Source: Membranihabitans marinus
Lineage (GTDB): Bacteria; Bacteroidota; Bacteroidia; Chitinophagales; Saprospiraceae
Direction: 5' to 3'
Length of the DNA stretch: 64,000 nucleotides
Assembly: GCF_021729155.1 (NCBI RefSeq)
Contig: NZ_JAJQYA010000006.1
Coordinates: forward strand, 1-64,000
The position numbers and the translations under genes were made by a program. Each line of letters opens with the position of its first letter. The stretch's first letter is position 1. The notes beneath the pieces were generated by a model. It saw only the letters and a list, made by a program, of their open reading frames with translations. It was not told where the DNA came from and searched no databases. Shown here piece after piece: positions 33,646 to 42,736 of this stretch.

Positions 33646-33669
33646 GAATTTTTTTTGAGGCACTAGTCC
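33646..33669 (+). promoter_or_regulatory. T-run / CACTAGT motif before FecR 2
   Basis: GAATTTTTTTTGAGG followed by CACTAGTCC, 72 bases before the FecR 2 start. A matching arrangement (AATTTTTTTG, six bases, CACTAGTAC) lies at 51811-51835 before FecR 3, but not before FecR 1. It may be an ECF-sigma promoter shared by the two related systems. Confidence 0.4.
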
Positions 33670-33740
33670 TATAGTCATCCAAATCACTCTTATCAATATA
33701 TAAAGGCCAATTAGAAAAACAGCCATGAAAATATATTGAT

Positions 33741-34724
33741 GTGACAGGACAACTTAGAATAAAAGAATTATACCAGAAACTCAAATCGAATACCATATCC
33801 AATGAGGAATTCGATGAATTCTTATCGCTTATCAATGAAGCAGAGAACAGGAATGCTTTAAATCCAGAAATCAAAAATGCTTGGGCCTCTTATAAACACC
33901 ATCCAGATGCCAAAGACCTTTTTGCCCAAAAAGAAGGATTTAAGAAAAAGTTGAATTTAAATTCAAATAGAGAAAAATCTAATGTGATTTCCAAAAGGAT
34001 AATCATGTATTGGGCGGCAGCTTCAATTACCTTGTTTATCATATCCACACTGGCCATAAGAGTATATTCTTCCGATTCTATTAAATTTTCTACCGACTAT
34101 GCAGAGCGGGAAAAGGTGGTACTGCCCGATGGATCGAAGGTAGAATTAAATGCAAACTCCTCCTTAACCTGGGACGAGAATTGGGTTGGGCAAGGGGTGA
34201 GGAAGGTCTCTTTACAAGGAGAAGCCTTTTTTGAAGTACTTCATCTAGAGGAAGATCAAGAATTTGTTGTTCAAACTTCAGATATGGATATTGAGGTTTT
34301 GGGTACTTCATTCAATGTATCAAAACGAGGGGATGTAACCGAGGTATTTCTCGAAGAGGGAAGTATTAAGATCGGTTTAAAAGGTGTTGACAAGGAAGGA
34401 ATCTTGATGAAACCAGGCGAGAGAATAAGTTATTCCCATACAACTAAGGAGATTATTTATCACGAAAAAAATAATGAGGTTGCTTCTTCATGGAGGAAGA
34501 GTGTTTTGTACTTCGACGATAAAGAGGTCGGGGAAATACTGGAGAAAGTCAGCCAAATATACGGGGTGGAATTTGAATACACTGACCCCAATCTTCAATC
34601 GATGAAGCTCAATTTTTATGTGCCCTACAAAGATTGGGATGTGGCAAAAGAAGCATTTGAGTTGACGATGAATTTAAAGATGACATTACAGGAAAATGGT
34701 AAGTATAGTGTGAGCAAAAAATAG
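33741..34724 (+). CDS. FecR family anti-sigma factor 2
   Basis: A 327-residue FecR protein: a cytoplasmic N-terminal domain (IKELYQKLKSNTISNEEFDE), one membrane helix (MYWAAASITLFIISTLAIRV, about 90-108), the periplasmic core (VVLPDGSKVELNANSSLTWD, VSLQGEAFFEVLHL, VLGTSFNVSKRG, VFLEEGSIKIGL), and the C-terminal STN-contacting domain (LYFDDKEVGEILEKVSQIYG). The start is GTG at 33741. It closely resembles FecR 3 in layout and motifs. Unusually, no sigma gene lies upstream: the nearest ECF gene is the convergent one behind SusD 2 (39976-40509), which is probably its partner. Confidence 0.9.
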   Translation: MTGQLRIKELYQKLKSNTISNEEFDEFLSLINEAENRNALNPEIKNAWASYKHHPDAKDLFAQKEGFKKKLNLNSNREKSNVISKRIIMYWAAASITLFIISTLAIRVYSSDSIKFSTDYAEREKVVLPDGSKVELNANSSLTWDENWVGQGVRKVSLQGEAFFEVLHLEEDQEFVVQTSDMDIEVLGTSFNVSKRGDVTEVFLEEGSIKIGLKGVDKEGILMKPGERISYSHTTKEIIYHEKNNEVASSWRKSVLYFDDKEVGEILEKVSQIYGVEFEYTDPNLQSMKLNFYVPYKDWDVAKEAFELTMNLKMTLQENGKYSVSKK

Positions 34725-34748
34725 GATATGTACTGGCATACATATCCT
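34723..34748 (+). promoter_or_regulatory. Perfect hairpin at the fecR-susC junction, locus 2
   Basis: AGGATATGTA (34723-34732) pairs with TACATATCCT (34739-34748) around a 6-base loop, directly on the FecR 2 stop codon. ATTTTTTAAC follows about ten bases later, so it may act as a weak terminator or attenuator that lowers read-through into SusC, or as an RNA 5' stabiliser for the SusCD message. Confidence 0.5.
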
Positions 34749-34788
34749 ACAATATAATTTTTTAACAGTAAAAAATTTCTGCAAAAGT

Positions 34789-37700
34789 ATGAATTTAAAA
34801 GGATTTACTCAAAGGAAGTGGTTTTTATCACTTTTATTTTTGGCCGTTCTGGTCAATGGTTATTCGGGTACAATGGATAGTCCCGCTCAAAAAGAAATTC
34901 CATTGGTTGAAGCAATACAGGAAATCAGTAAAGAATTTGGTGTGTATTTTTCATTTGACAGAAAGTTGGTTGAAAACATATCGGTTCACTATGATTCCCG
35001 GGAAGAAAAAAGCCTTGAAAACGCCATTAGCGCTGTTTTGGAAGGGACGGATTTGCAATTTAGAATGTTTGATCAAGAGTTTATTATTATCTATCGGAAG
35101 GACGAGCAGGGAATGATGTCATTGCGCAAGATGATGACCCACATGAAAAAAATAGTTGCGGAGGACGACTCGTATTTATTGAGACCTACAAATCGCTTGC
35201 CGTTGAGAAAATTTTACGATAACCCTTTTCGAGATTTAAAGGGCATAGCACTCAATGTCAGCGGTGTGGTCAGAGACAATAATGAAGAACCATTGATTGG
35301 GGTCAACGTTCGCATTAAAGGTGAAGATGTCGGTACATCAACTGATATCAATGGTGAGTTTTTGATTGAAAATGTCAATGAAAATGCCACTTTGGTCTTT
35401 AGTTATATAGGATATCAAACCATTGAAATTCCCGTAGATGGTCGTAATAAACTGGATGTAACGATGATCACCGATTCTGAGGTGTTGAATGAAGTCGTAG
35501 TCGTGGGATACGGGACTGTGCAAAGAAGAGAATTGACTGGTTCAGTTACTTCATTGGATCGACGAGAAATTTTGAGTGAGCCCACTTATTCGGTGGAAAG
35601 TGTGTTACAAGGTCGAGCTGCTGGTGTCGATGTTGTGGCTACGAGTTTTCGACCAGGGGCAGGAGCTACTGTCCGGATTAGAGGAGCGCGATCCATGGTG
35701 GCCAGCAATGACCCCCTCATTGTGATGGACGGTATTCCCATTGACGGTAATTTAATGGATATTAACCCCTCTGATATTGCATCAATTGAGATTTTGAAAG
35801 ATGCGTCGGCTACGGCTATATATGGTTCAAGAGGTTCCAATGGGGTGATATTGATAACCACTAGACGGGGTTTTGATGGCAAACCGCAGATTGAATACAG
35901 CGGATCAGTCGGGGTGCAGACGATATCGAATAAGGTGGAACTAATGGATGCTGACCAATATGTAGAAATGAACCGGGAGGCCGCAAGAAGGCAAGGATCT
36001 TATACAACGGACGAAAATTTATTTTTGGATTGGGAATTAGAAGGTATCCAAAATGGGGTGAATACCGACTGGCAAGATGTGGCCTTTAATAATGGATTTC
36101 AACAAAATCACCAGTTGAGCATTCGAGGGGGAACAGAGTTTACCAAGTACTCTTTATCTGGGACTTTCTTAGAACACAATGCCATGGTAGATAATAATGA
36201 TTTTACAAGAATGGTAGGTCGATTAAATTTGGATCAAAAGATTACAGATAAATTGCGTGCTGGGATCTCTACTCAAGTAGTCAATAGCACAGAATACCAA
36301 GGGGGTAACTTTAGAGACCTCCTTCTTCGCAGCCCGATTGATTGGCCAGAACGGGCCGAGACGGCTTTGAGCAGTAAATTTGCTGTGGGGGAAAGCTTTC
36401 CCACCTTATTATTGGACCGAGATCTATTTATCGATGAAAGAAATAGAACCAGAATCATCACCAATATATTTGGGGAGATTGATTTGTTAGAAGGCTTGAG
36501 TTATCGATTTAATTTTGCTCCGGATTTAACATATTACGATAGAGGGACACATACTTATCAAACCTCGGTAGCTGGGGTTTCGACACAAAAGACCAATAAT
36601 GTATTGTACGAGAATATTTTAACCTATGACAAAACATTCTTCGGCAAACATAAATTAAAGGCTACCGGTCTATATAGTGTTCAAAATTATAAGACTACTG
36701 GTTTTGGTGTCAATGTAATGGATCTGCCCTTTGAACAACAGCGTTATTTTAACATCGGTACTGCGGAAACCACTTCTTCGAGATATTCATCCTTGAGTCA
36801 ATGGGTTTTGGAATCCTATATGGTTCGATTGAATTATGCCTACAACAGCAAGTATGTGTTGACATTGACGGGTAGGATTGACGGTTCTTCGCGATTGGCT
36901 GAGGGCAATAAATATGGATTGTTTCCATCTATTGCTGGAGCATGGTTGTTGAACGAGGAAGATTTTATCGCTAGTTCTGGATTTTTTGATGAGTTGAAAT
37001 TGAGAGTCAGTTATGGAGAGGTGGGGAATACAGGTATTTCACCCTATCAAACCCAGGGAAGGGTTCAGCGAACTGGTTATAGTTTTGGTGATGAATCCGT
37101 TTTTGGATTTCAAAGTGCTGAATTGGCCAATACTGATTTGAGATGGGAAAGAACCAATCAAGTAGATATTGGTGTCGACTTTGGATTTTTGGACTATAGA
37201 ATTAGTGGAACCATTGGAGTCTATCAACAGCATACCAAAGACTTGCTTATGGATAGACAATTGCCCCCCACGTCGGGATTTGTAAGTGTATTGGAAAATG
37301 TAGGTGCGACAAAAAACACCGGTATTGAGTTTAATATTTCGACGACGAATATCGAATCGAGCAGGAAAAATGGTTTTACCTGGACAACGGATTTGGTATT
37401 TCATTCCAACAAAAACGAGATTGTAGAATTATACGGTGGTACGGAAGACGATCCAGGTAATGGATGGTTTATCGGTCATCCCATAGATGTGAGTTATGAT
37501 CATCAATTTGAAGGGATATGGCAAACCGACGAAAAAGATTTAGCGAGTACTTATGGCCTACAACCTGGGGATATGAAGTTGGCCGATATCAATAACGACG
37601 GAAAAATTAACGGAGATGATAGAGTCATTATCGGTTCTAGCGTGCCGGGTTGGACGGGAAGTTTGAATAATCGATTCTCTTATGCGGGATTTGATTTATC

Positions 37701-38115
37701 CGTCTACGTCTATACCACTCAAGACGTTACTATTTACAGTGAAGCAGGAGGTACTTCTCTGGGAGGAATGCTCAATTTGAGAAGGGGGTATAATCTCAAT
37801 TCTAGAGACGTGAATTATTGGACACCTAGTAATCCCAGCAATGAATTTCCAAGACCAAGGGTAAGTGGACATCCATATTCTACCCCTATGGCATATTTTG
37901 ATGCCAGTTATGTAAGGGTTAGAAATATAATGTTGGGTTATACCATCCAAGAGCCATTATTGAAAAAATTGAAAATAACCAGAGCGAGAGTTTACGCTGG
38001 TGTACAGAATCCATTTACGTTTACTGATTTTCCAGGGTTAGATCCCGAAGGTGCTAGAGATCACGATATGCCCAATTACAGAAACTTTCATGTAGGTTTT
38101 GAAGTAAATTTCTAA
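34789..38115 (+). CDS. SusC/RagA TonB-linked outer membrane transporter 2, with STN domain
   Basis: This 1108-residue importer shows a signal peptide (WFLSLLFLAVLVNGYSG), an STN domain (about 30-105, EFGVYFSFDRKLVENISVHY), the linker EQGMMSLRKMMTHMKKIVAE, a carboxypeptidase-like domain (about 155-232, EEPLIGVNVRIKGEDVGTST), the TonB-box-like VLNEVVVVGYG near 237, a plug (IRGARSMVASNDPLIVMDGI, EILKDASATAIYGSRGSNG), and a barrel ending in FHVGFEVNF. It pairs with SusD 2, 18 bases downstream. It is the shortest of the three SusC proteins and the best match to standard SusC family spacing. Confidence 0.95.
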   Translation: MNLKGFTQRKWFLSLLFLAVLVNGYSGTMDSPAQKEIPLVEAIQEISKEFGVYFSFDRKLVENISVHYDSREEKSLENAISAVLEGTDLQFRMFDQEFIIIYRKDEQGMMSLRKMMTHMKKIVAEDDSYLLRPTNRLPLRKFYDNPFRDLKGIALNVSGVVRDNNEEPLIGVNVRIKGEDVGTSTDINGEFLIENVNENATLVFSYIGYQTIEIPVDGRNKLDVTMITDSEVLNEVVVVGYGTVQRRELTGSVTSLDRREILSEPTYSVESVLQGRAAGVDVVATSFRPGAGATVRIRGARSMVASNDPLIVMDGIPIDGNLMDINPSDIASIEILKDASATAIYGSRGSNGVILITTRRGFDGKPQIEYSGSVGVQTISNKVELMDADQYVEMNREAARRQGSYTTDENLFLDWELEGIQNGVNTDWQDVAFNNGFQQNHQLSIRGGTEFTKYSLSGTFLEHNAMVDNNDFTRMVGRLNLDQKITDKLRAGISTQVVNSTEYQGGNFRDLLLRSPIDWPERAETALSSKFAVGESFPTLLLDRDLFIDERNRTRIITNIFGEIDLLEGLSYRFNFAPDLTYYDRGTHTYQTSVAGVSTQKTNNVLYENILTYDKTFFGKHKLKATGLYSVQNYKTTGFGVNVMDLPFEQQRYFNIGTAETTSSRYSSLSQWVLESYMVRLNYAYNSKYVLTLTGRIDGSSRLAEGNKYGLFPSIAGAWLLNEEDFIASSGFFDELKLRVSYGEVGNTGISPYQTQGRVQRTGYSFGDESVFGFQSAELANTDLRWERTNQVDIGVDFGFLDYRISGTIGVYQQHTKDLLMDRQLPPTSGFVSVLENVGATKNTGIEFNISTTNIESSRKNGFTWTTDLVFHSNKNEIVELYGGTEDDPGNGWFIGHPIDVSYDHQFEGIWQTDEKDLASTYGLQPGDMKLADINNDGKINGDDRVIIGSSVPGWTGSLNNRFSYAGFDLSVYVYTTQDVTIYSEAGGTSLGGMLNLRRGYNLNSRDVNYWTPSNPSNEFPRPRVSGHPYSTPMAYFDASYVRVRNIMLGYTIQEPLLKKLKITRARVYAGVQNPFTFTDFPGLDPEGARDHDMPNYRNFHVGFEVNF

Positions 38116-38133
38116 TTCATAAATAGTCGAATA

Positions 38134-39747
38134 ATGAAAAAATTATATATAAAATATATTCCCATTTTATTTTTACTGGCACTTAATTATTCTTGTGCCG
38201 ATCTTACAGAAGAATTTATTACAGATACAGTAGCCGATGTACAGTTTTCTACTCCAGAGGGATTGGATGAGGCATTAATCGGGGCATATCAACCCTTGAG
38301 ATGGTTTTATGGTAGAGAGCCTGGTATGTTGATGAATTGTTTTGGAACGGATCTGTTTCAGATAGGACAGTCCTATAATTCTTGGTGGGATACTTACGAG
38401 CCAGGTCTTAACTCTTCAACAGTTTTGGCCCCTTCTGGCATTCCATTGGTATGGGAGCCTTTTTACCAAGGGATTAATTATTGTAATACCGTTATCAGCC
38501 GAGCTGATGAAATCGTGGGTATTGACGAAGTGTTTAAAAGACAGAAAGTGGCTGAAGCTCGATTTTTAAGAGCGCATTATTACTTTGTCCTTGTCCAACA
38601 TTTTGGGGATTTACACTTAACCCTTGAGGAGACCCGCGCAGTAGAATTAGAAGCTCAGCGAAATCCAGAGGAAGAAGTATATGAGGCGATTATTGCCGAT
38701 TTGGAATACGCTATGGACAATCTTCCCGAAGACCAAGATCAATTTGGAAGACCTAGTAAATTTGCGGCAATGAATCATTTAGCCAAGGTACATTTGACGA
38801 TTAAAAATTATGGTCTTGCCAGTGATTTGGCTATCCAAGTTATTGAATCTGGAAAATATCAATTGCTCGATAGTTATGCCGATGTGTTTGATCCCTTTAA
38901 CCAACAACACAGTGAGGTGATCTGGTCTGTACAATGGGGGGATAATCCCGAGGTAAACAATCCCGGCAATGAGTTGCAGCGCTATTTCGGTCCGAGGCAG
39001 TGGTTGCTTCCCGGATTAGTAGGAGACGATATGTTTCATGTTGGCATTGCTAGATTTTGGCCGACTGATTATGCATTAACCGAATTGTTTGGCAATGACT
39101 ATAGAACACAAGAATTAAATATCAAAAACGATTCTAGATATAGTGTGACCTTCAAAGAGGTGTGGACATACAACGATCAAAACAATATCCCTGCTGGTCG
39201 TTCCTTTGGAGATACAGCAGCTTGGTTCACCAATGATATTATAATGCAAGAGTTGTCAGATGAGGAAATTGCCGCATTGCCCTATACCCTTATTCGCATT
39301 CAGGATAGAAACAATGTTTTTTCGCCAACGGTTCAGAAGCACCGCTATCCCTATGAGAGAAATAATGGTAGAGATTATATGTATATGCGTTTAGGAGAAA
39401 CCTACTTAATGGCAGCAGAAGCATTGATGATGGAAGGGGATTTGGAGAATGCCGCCTATTATTTCAATCAAGTGAGGCAAAGAGCTGCTTTTCCTGGCGC
39501 TGACATTCCTTTAATTTCACCATCGGACTTGGATATCGATGAAATATTGGATGAGAGAGGTCGAGAGTTGGCAGGAGAATTGCATAGATGGCCGGATTTA
39601 AAGCGAACAGGAAAATTGCTAGAGCGAGTTCGCAAGTACAATCCCAATGGTGGACCAAATATTCAAGAATATCATATGTTGAGACCAATACCTCAAACAC
39701 AAATTGATAGAACTCAAAATGAATTAACCCAGAATCCTGGATATTAA
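38134..39747 (+). CDS. SusD/RagB nutrient-binding lipoprotein 2
   Basis: A 537-residue SusD protein with lipobox LNYSCAD (Cys about residue 21). The helical core shows FYQGINYCNTVISRADEIVG, AEARFLRAHYYFVLVQHFGD and LAKVHLTIKNYGLASDLAIQ (TPR-like), and the C-terminal part has RLGETYLMAAEALMMEGDLE and ILDERGRELAGELHRWPDLK with the usual TQNPGY ending. Normal family length. It ends the locus 2 operon: a strong terminator lies 75 bases after its stop. No enzyme gene follows on the same transcript, so this locus is a transporter without its own cargo, unless the next cluster (41.3-51.0 kb) supplies it. Confidence 0.93.
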   Translation: MKKLYIKYIPILFLLALNYSCADLTEEFITDTVADVQFSTPEGLDEALIGAYQPLRWFYGREPGMLMNCFGTDLFQIGQSYNSWWDTYEPGLNSSTVLAPSGIPLVWEPFYQGINYCNTVISRADEIVGIDEVFKRQKVAEARFLRAHYYFVLVQHFGDLHLTLEETRAVELEAQRNPEEEVYEAIIADLEYAMDNLPEDQDQFGRPSKFAAMNHLAKVHLTIKNYGLASDLAIQVIESGKYQLLDSYADVFDPFNQQHSEVIWSVQWGDNPEVNNPGNELQRYFGPRQWLLPGLVGDDMFHVGIARFWPTDYALTELFGNDYRTQELNIKNDSRYSVTFKEVWTYNDQNNIPAGRSFGDTAAWFTNDIIMQELSDEEIAALPYTLIRIQDRNNVFSPTVQKHRYPYERNNGRDYMYMRLGETYLMAAEALMMEGDLENAAYYFNQVRQRAAFPGADIPLISPSDLDIDEILDERGRELAGELHRWPDLKRTGKLLERVRKYNPNGGPNIQEYHMLRPIPQTQIDRTQNELTQNPGY

Positions 39748-39819
39748 TCTTGTGAATTAATTTGTGTCAGCATCCCTATGTAGATGCTGAGAGCAGTAAA
39801 CTTTTATAAAAACAATTGG

Positions 39820-39849
39820 AGGCCATCTCAAACTGAGATGGCCTTTTTT
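39820..39849 (+). terminator. Rho-independent terminator after SusD 2
   Basis: AGGCCATCTCA-AAC-TGAGATGGCCT followed by TTTTT: an 11-bp GC-containing stem with a tight loop and a T-run. The A-run on the other side could make it work for the convergent sigma gene too. Confidence 0.85.
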
Positions 39850-39851
39850 AC

Positions 39852-39924
39852 TTATACCAAATGCATTTTATGATGACCGAGCAAAGTGAGCTAATCAATT
39901 ATTACTGTAATTCGTATTACAGTA
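39852..39924. repeat. Dispersed element copy 4 and TACTGTAAT hairpin
   Basis: TTATACCAAATGCATTTTAT plus GATGACCGAGC (39852-39882) is an inverted copy of the element at 2494-2521 and 13252-13282. TACTGTAAT-TCGT-ATTACAGTA (39903-39924) is a perfect hairpin that includes the TAATTCGTATTA core. Confidence 0.55.
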
Positions 39925-39975
39925 AATACATAGGTATTATAAAGCGATGAAGTATAATACTATCGGAAGGACATC

Positions 39976-40509
39976 CTATATTAGATGAGCGTATATTGAC
40001 AATATAAATATCATTAGTTCATATTTTCCGCGCAATGTTTTTAATGCTTGAACCATATGATTTTTAACGGTATTGGCTGAAATATCTAACCTTTGTGCGA
40101 TTTGTTTATGGGTTAATCCCTCATGTCGACTCATGGTATATATTTTCTTTTGCTGCTGGGGCAATTTGTTGATTTCTCGTTCTAAGTTGTAATTTAAGTC
40201 GTGGACGTAAATGATTTCTTCCAATTCATCGGTAGAAGCTTGCATGGAATTCAGAAGCTGGTTTTTTAGCTTCGTGGAGTTTTGCATTTTTCGAAATTCC
40301 TTAAATAGGGTATTTCTGGCCATGGAGAATAAATATGCATCATAGTTGTCTATAGCATCCAATGATGTATTGGACTTAATGAGTTCGAGGAATACAGTTT
40401 GAGTGAGATCTTGAGCAATATCAGCATTCTTTAAATGGGCAATCATAAATTTATAGATGCGATGGTAATATTCATCTATTAATTTCTCTATTTTATTGCT
40501 GTTTTCCAT
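39976..40509 (-). CDS. ECF RNA polymerase sigma-70 factor 2
   Basis: A 177-residue ECF sigma factor with region 2 (YHRIYKFMIAHLKNADIAQD, LTQTVFLELIK, YDAYLFSMARNTLFKEFRK) and region 4 (KLPQQQKKIYTMSRHEGLTH, KQIAQRLDISANTVKNHMVQ). It is clearly more like sigma 3 (51203-51742) than sigma 1: both share the D-L-T-Q, E/R-E-G-L-(T/S)-H and N-T-V-(K/R)-N-H pattern. The C-terminus ends in a hydrophobic tail (LMIFILSIYAHLI). The gene is convergent with the SusCD 2 operon instead of being divergent from its FecR, an uncommon order. Its promoter must lie in the 40510-41288 gap. Confidence 0.9.
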   Translation of the reverse strand: MENSNKIEKLIDEYYHRIYKFMIAHLKNADIAQDLTQTVFLELIKSNTSLDAIDNYDAYLFSMARNTLFKEFRKMQNSTKLKNQLLNSMQASTDELEEIIYVHDLNYNLEREINKLPQQQKKIYTMSRHEGLTHKQIAQRLDISANTVKNHMVQALKTLRGKYELMIFILSIYAHLI

Positions 40510-41288
40510 GGGAGTAATGTGATTTATTCAGGATTAATAAAATAGTGGATTGCCATTGTTGTGCATAATTACCATTGCATCTATTGTTTTTGTACTCAAG
40601 TAAAATTTTGATTTTTTCATTCTGTGTAAGATAAGAATTTATCATCCATTAAAACAATACCAATATTCTTTATTTTAACTAGGTCATTATTCACTCTTAG
40701 ACTTGTTATCCCTTGATTAATATGAACTTGAACCGTCTTCATTGAGTTTTAATTGTCATTAAATACAGTGGAGAATGGTAATGTTTCTCGAGTATTTTTC
40801 ATTGGATTATCCATAGTAATCAAGGATGAATAGATATTTATTCCTCGGTCATTTTTGTAGAGGTAGGTATTTAATTTCCAACTGTATTTTTCCATGGCAG
40901 TCCTCTATTATTATAGATATAGCGGCAAAGTAGTTATTATTTCAATTTTATATGACCTAACCTCTTTTAAGTTATTGTTACCAAATTTCTATTTTATTAA
41001 ATTGGAAATACCCTCCTAGTGCAAGTGAATTACATCGTTGTAAAGTCGATCACGTCATAGTGGATTAGATGTTGATGATATATATTGTCGCAGGAATTGT
41101 TACAACCAACTCGGAGATTTATATGAATTATTCTTCTGCTATTTAATGACCTCTTCTATATCATAGAATGATCGAACACTCTATGAAATTTTATTAATTT
41201 ATTACATGTAATTGTTATTTAATTCAGTTAATATGGTATTTTCATTATTTTATATTTTTATCATAAAAATATTACAATAGCATTTCAT
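40510..41288. other. 779-bp AT-rich gap with a possible decayed minus-strand frame
   Basis: This gap separates the divergent sigma 2 and ceramidase-like genes and must contain both promoters; none was identified with confidence. On the minus strand, 40895-40617 reads as 93 codons from an ATG with a single internal TAA after 48 codons, in the same frame (MEKYSWKLNTYLYKNDRG ... SLRVNNDLVKIKNIGIVLMD). No family was recognised, so this is at best a decayed gene. Confidence 0.35.
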
Positions 41289-42725
41289 ATGTTTTTAGAA
41301 AAATACATCCTATTCTTTTGTTTTTTATCTATTCAATTGTCCGCGACAGAAACCTATATAGGGATGGCCAGCAACGACATGACGCCTCCTTTGCCCCTAG
41401 CCTTAGGTGGTCAGATGCACTTGCGAATAGCAAATGAAATAGAATCGCCATTAACGGCTAGCGTTTTGTTAATTGAGCATCGAGAAAATGGGCAAACCGC
41501 TGATATATCGGTTTTTGCTGCCGTAGAATTGGTTGTGGTTCCAAATGCATTGCGAGATGATATTCGAAATAAAGTAAAACAACGATTTCCTCATTTCGTT
41601 ACAGAAAAGATCATCGTAAGTGCCACCCATACCCATACCGCACCCGAAGTACGCGAAGGTAGATTTATCCTGCCGCCTGGGGTAACCTCCGTTGAGGAAG
41701 TCCGTGATTATATTTCTGAGAAGGTGGTTGAAGCAATCGTTCAAGCTTATGAAACAAGGTCTAGAGGGAGTATGACCTGGGGATTAGGACATGGAATTAT
41801 TGCCCAGAACAGAAGAGCCGTCTACTATGATGGATCAGCTAAAATGTATGGAAAAACGAACCTGCCAGAATTTAAGGGGATAGAAGGATATGAGGATCAC
41901 GACATAGATATGATGTTTTTTTGGAATGATAAAGATCAATTAATAGGAACCAGTATCAATCTGCCATGCCCAGCCCAGGAAGTAGAAGGTCGAAGTAAGG
42001 TGAACGCCGATTTTTGGTACCCGATTAGACAGCAACTTAAAGAAAAATGGGGCGAAAATTTGGTAGTCATGGGTTGGATCGGTGCCGCAGGTGATCAATC
42101 ACCCCATTTGATGTACAACAAAGCCAGTGAAAATAGAATGTTGAAATTGAGGAATATAAGTCGACTCGAGGAATTGGCTAGAAGAGTGGTTACTTCAGTG
42201 GTCGATGTATATGATGTGGTCAAAGATGATCGATATCGCGATGTTGTCTTACAGCATGAAGTCAAAACCATTGGCCTCCCAAGACGACTCGTTACCGTGG
42301 ATGCAGTTAACGAAGCTAAGCAGGCAATTGCTAAATTAGAAGCTCTAAGTGAGGAGGAGAAATTAAAAAACTATCGATTGATGAAGTGGCATGGTGCCCT
42401 ACTCGATCGCTATGAAAAGCAAAAAATCAATCCCCATCAATTGTATGAAACCGAGATTCACATCATTCGTTTAGGAGATGTCGTTATTTGTTCCAATCAA
42501 TTTGAATTGTTTACCGAATATGGTATTAGAATGAAGGCGAGGAGCAAGGCCTTGCAAACTTTTATTATCCAATTGGCCGGACCAGGGACCTATTTGCCTA
42601 CGGTTAAGGCAGTTCAAGGTGGGCATTATAGTGCCATTATTCAGAGCAATGAAGTGGGGCCTGAAGCAGGTGATATTTTAGTAGAGGAAACACTGCAATC
42701 CATTAACTCTTTTTGGAATAAATAA
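41289..42725 (+). CDS. Neutral/alkaline ceramidase-family secreted protein, tandem copy 1
   Basis: The 478-residue exported protein (signal YILFFCFLSIQLSATE) belongs to the neutral/alkaline non-lysosomal ceramidase N-terminal domain family (PF04734). Seen features are the start YIGMASNDMTPPLPLALGGQ, the zinc-type motif SATHTHTAPE (His114, His116), and WIGAAGDQSP (268-272), which corresponds to the GD-x-SP motif holding the nucleophile Ser of Pseudomonas ceramidase. The region that normally gives another zinc His instead reads INLPCPAQE, with Cys227. Characterised members hydrolyse the amide of ceramides; relatives in Bacteroidota and Planctomycetes are uncharacterised and may cleave other amides or esters. 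First of three adjacent homologues. Confidence 0.82.
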   Translation: MFLEKYILFFCFLSIQLSATETYIGMASNDMTPPLPLALGGQMHLRIANEIESPLTASVLLIEHRENGQTADISVFAAVELVVVPNALRDDIRNKVKQRFPHFVTEKIIVSATHTHTAPEVREGRFILPPGVTSVEEVRDYISEKVVEAIVQAYETRSRGSMTWGLGHGIIAQNRRAVYYDGSAKMYGKTNLPEFKGIEGYEDHDIDMMFFWNDKDQLIGTSINLPCPAQEVEGRSKVNADFWYPIRQQLKEKWGENLVVMGWIGAAGDQSPHLMYNKASENRMLKLRNISRLEELARRVVTSVVDVYDVVKDDRYRDVVLQHEVKTIGLPRRLVTVDAVNEAKQAIAKLEALSEEEKLKNYRLMKWHGALLDRYEKQKINPHQLYETEIHIIRLGDVVICSNQFELFTEYGIRMKARSKALQTFIIQLAGPGTYLPTVKAVQGGHYSAIIQSNEVGPEAGDILVEETLQSINSFWNK

Positions 42726-42736
42726 AAGTGATTTAT

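Noticed and set aside
33472-33726. 84-codon minus-strand frame as a missing sigma gene for FecR 2
   Set aside because: No sigma region 2 or 4 sequence can be read in it; it overlaps the end of the dehydrogenase gene and is probably chance.
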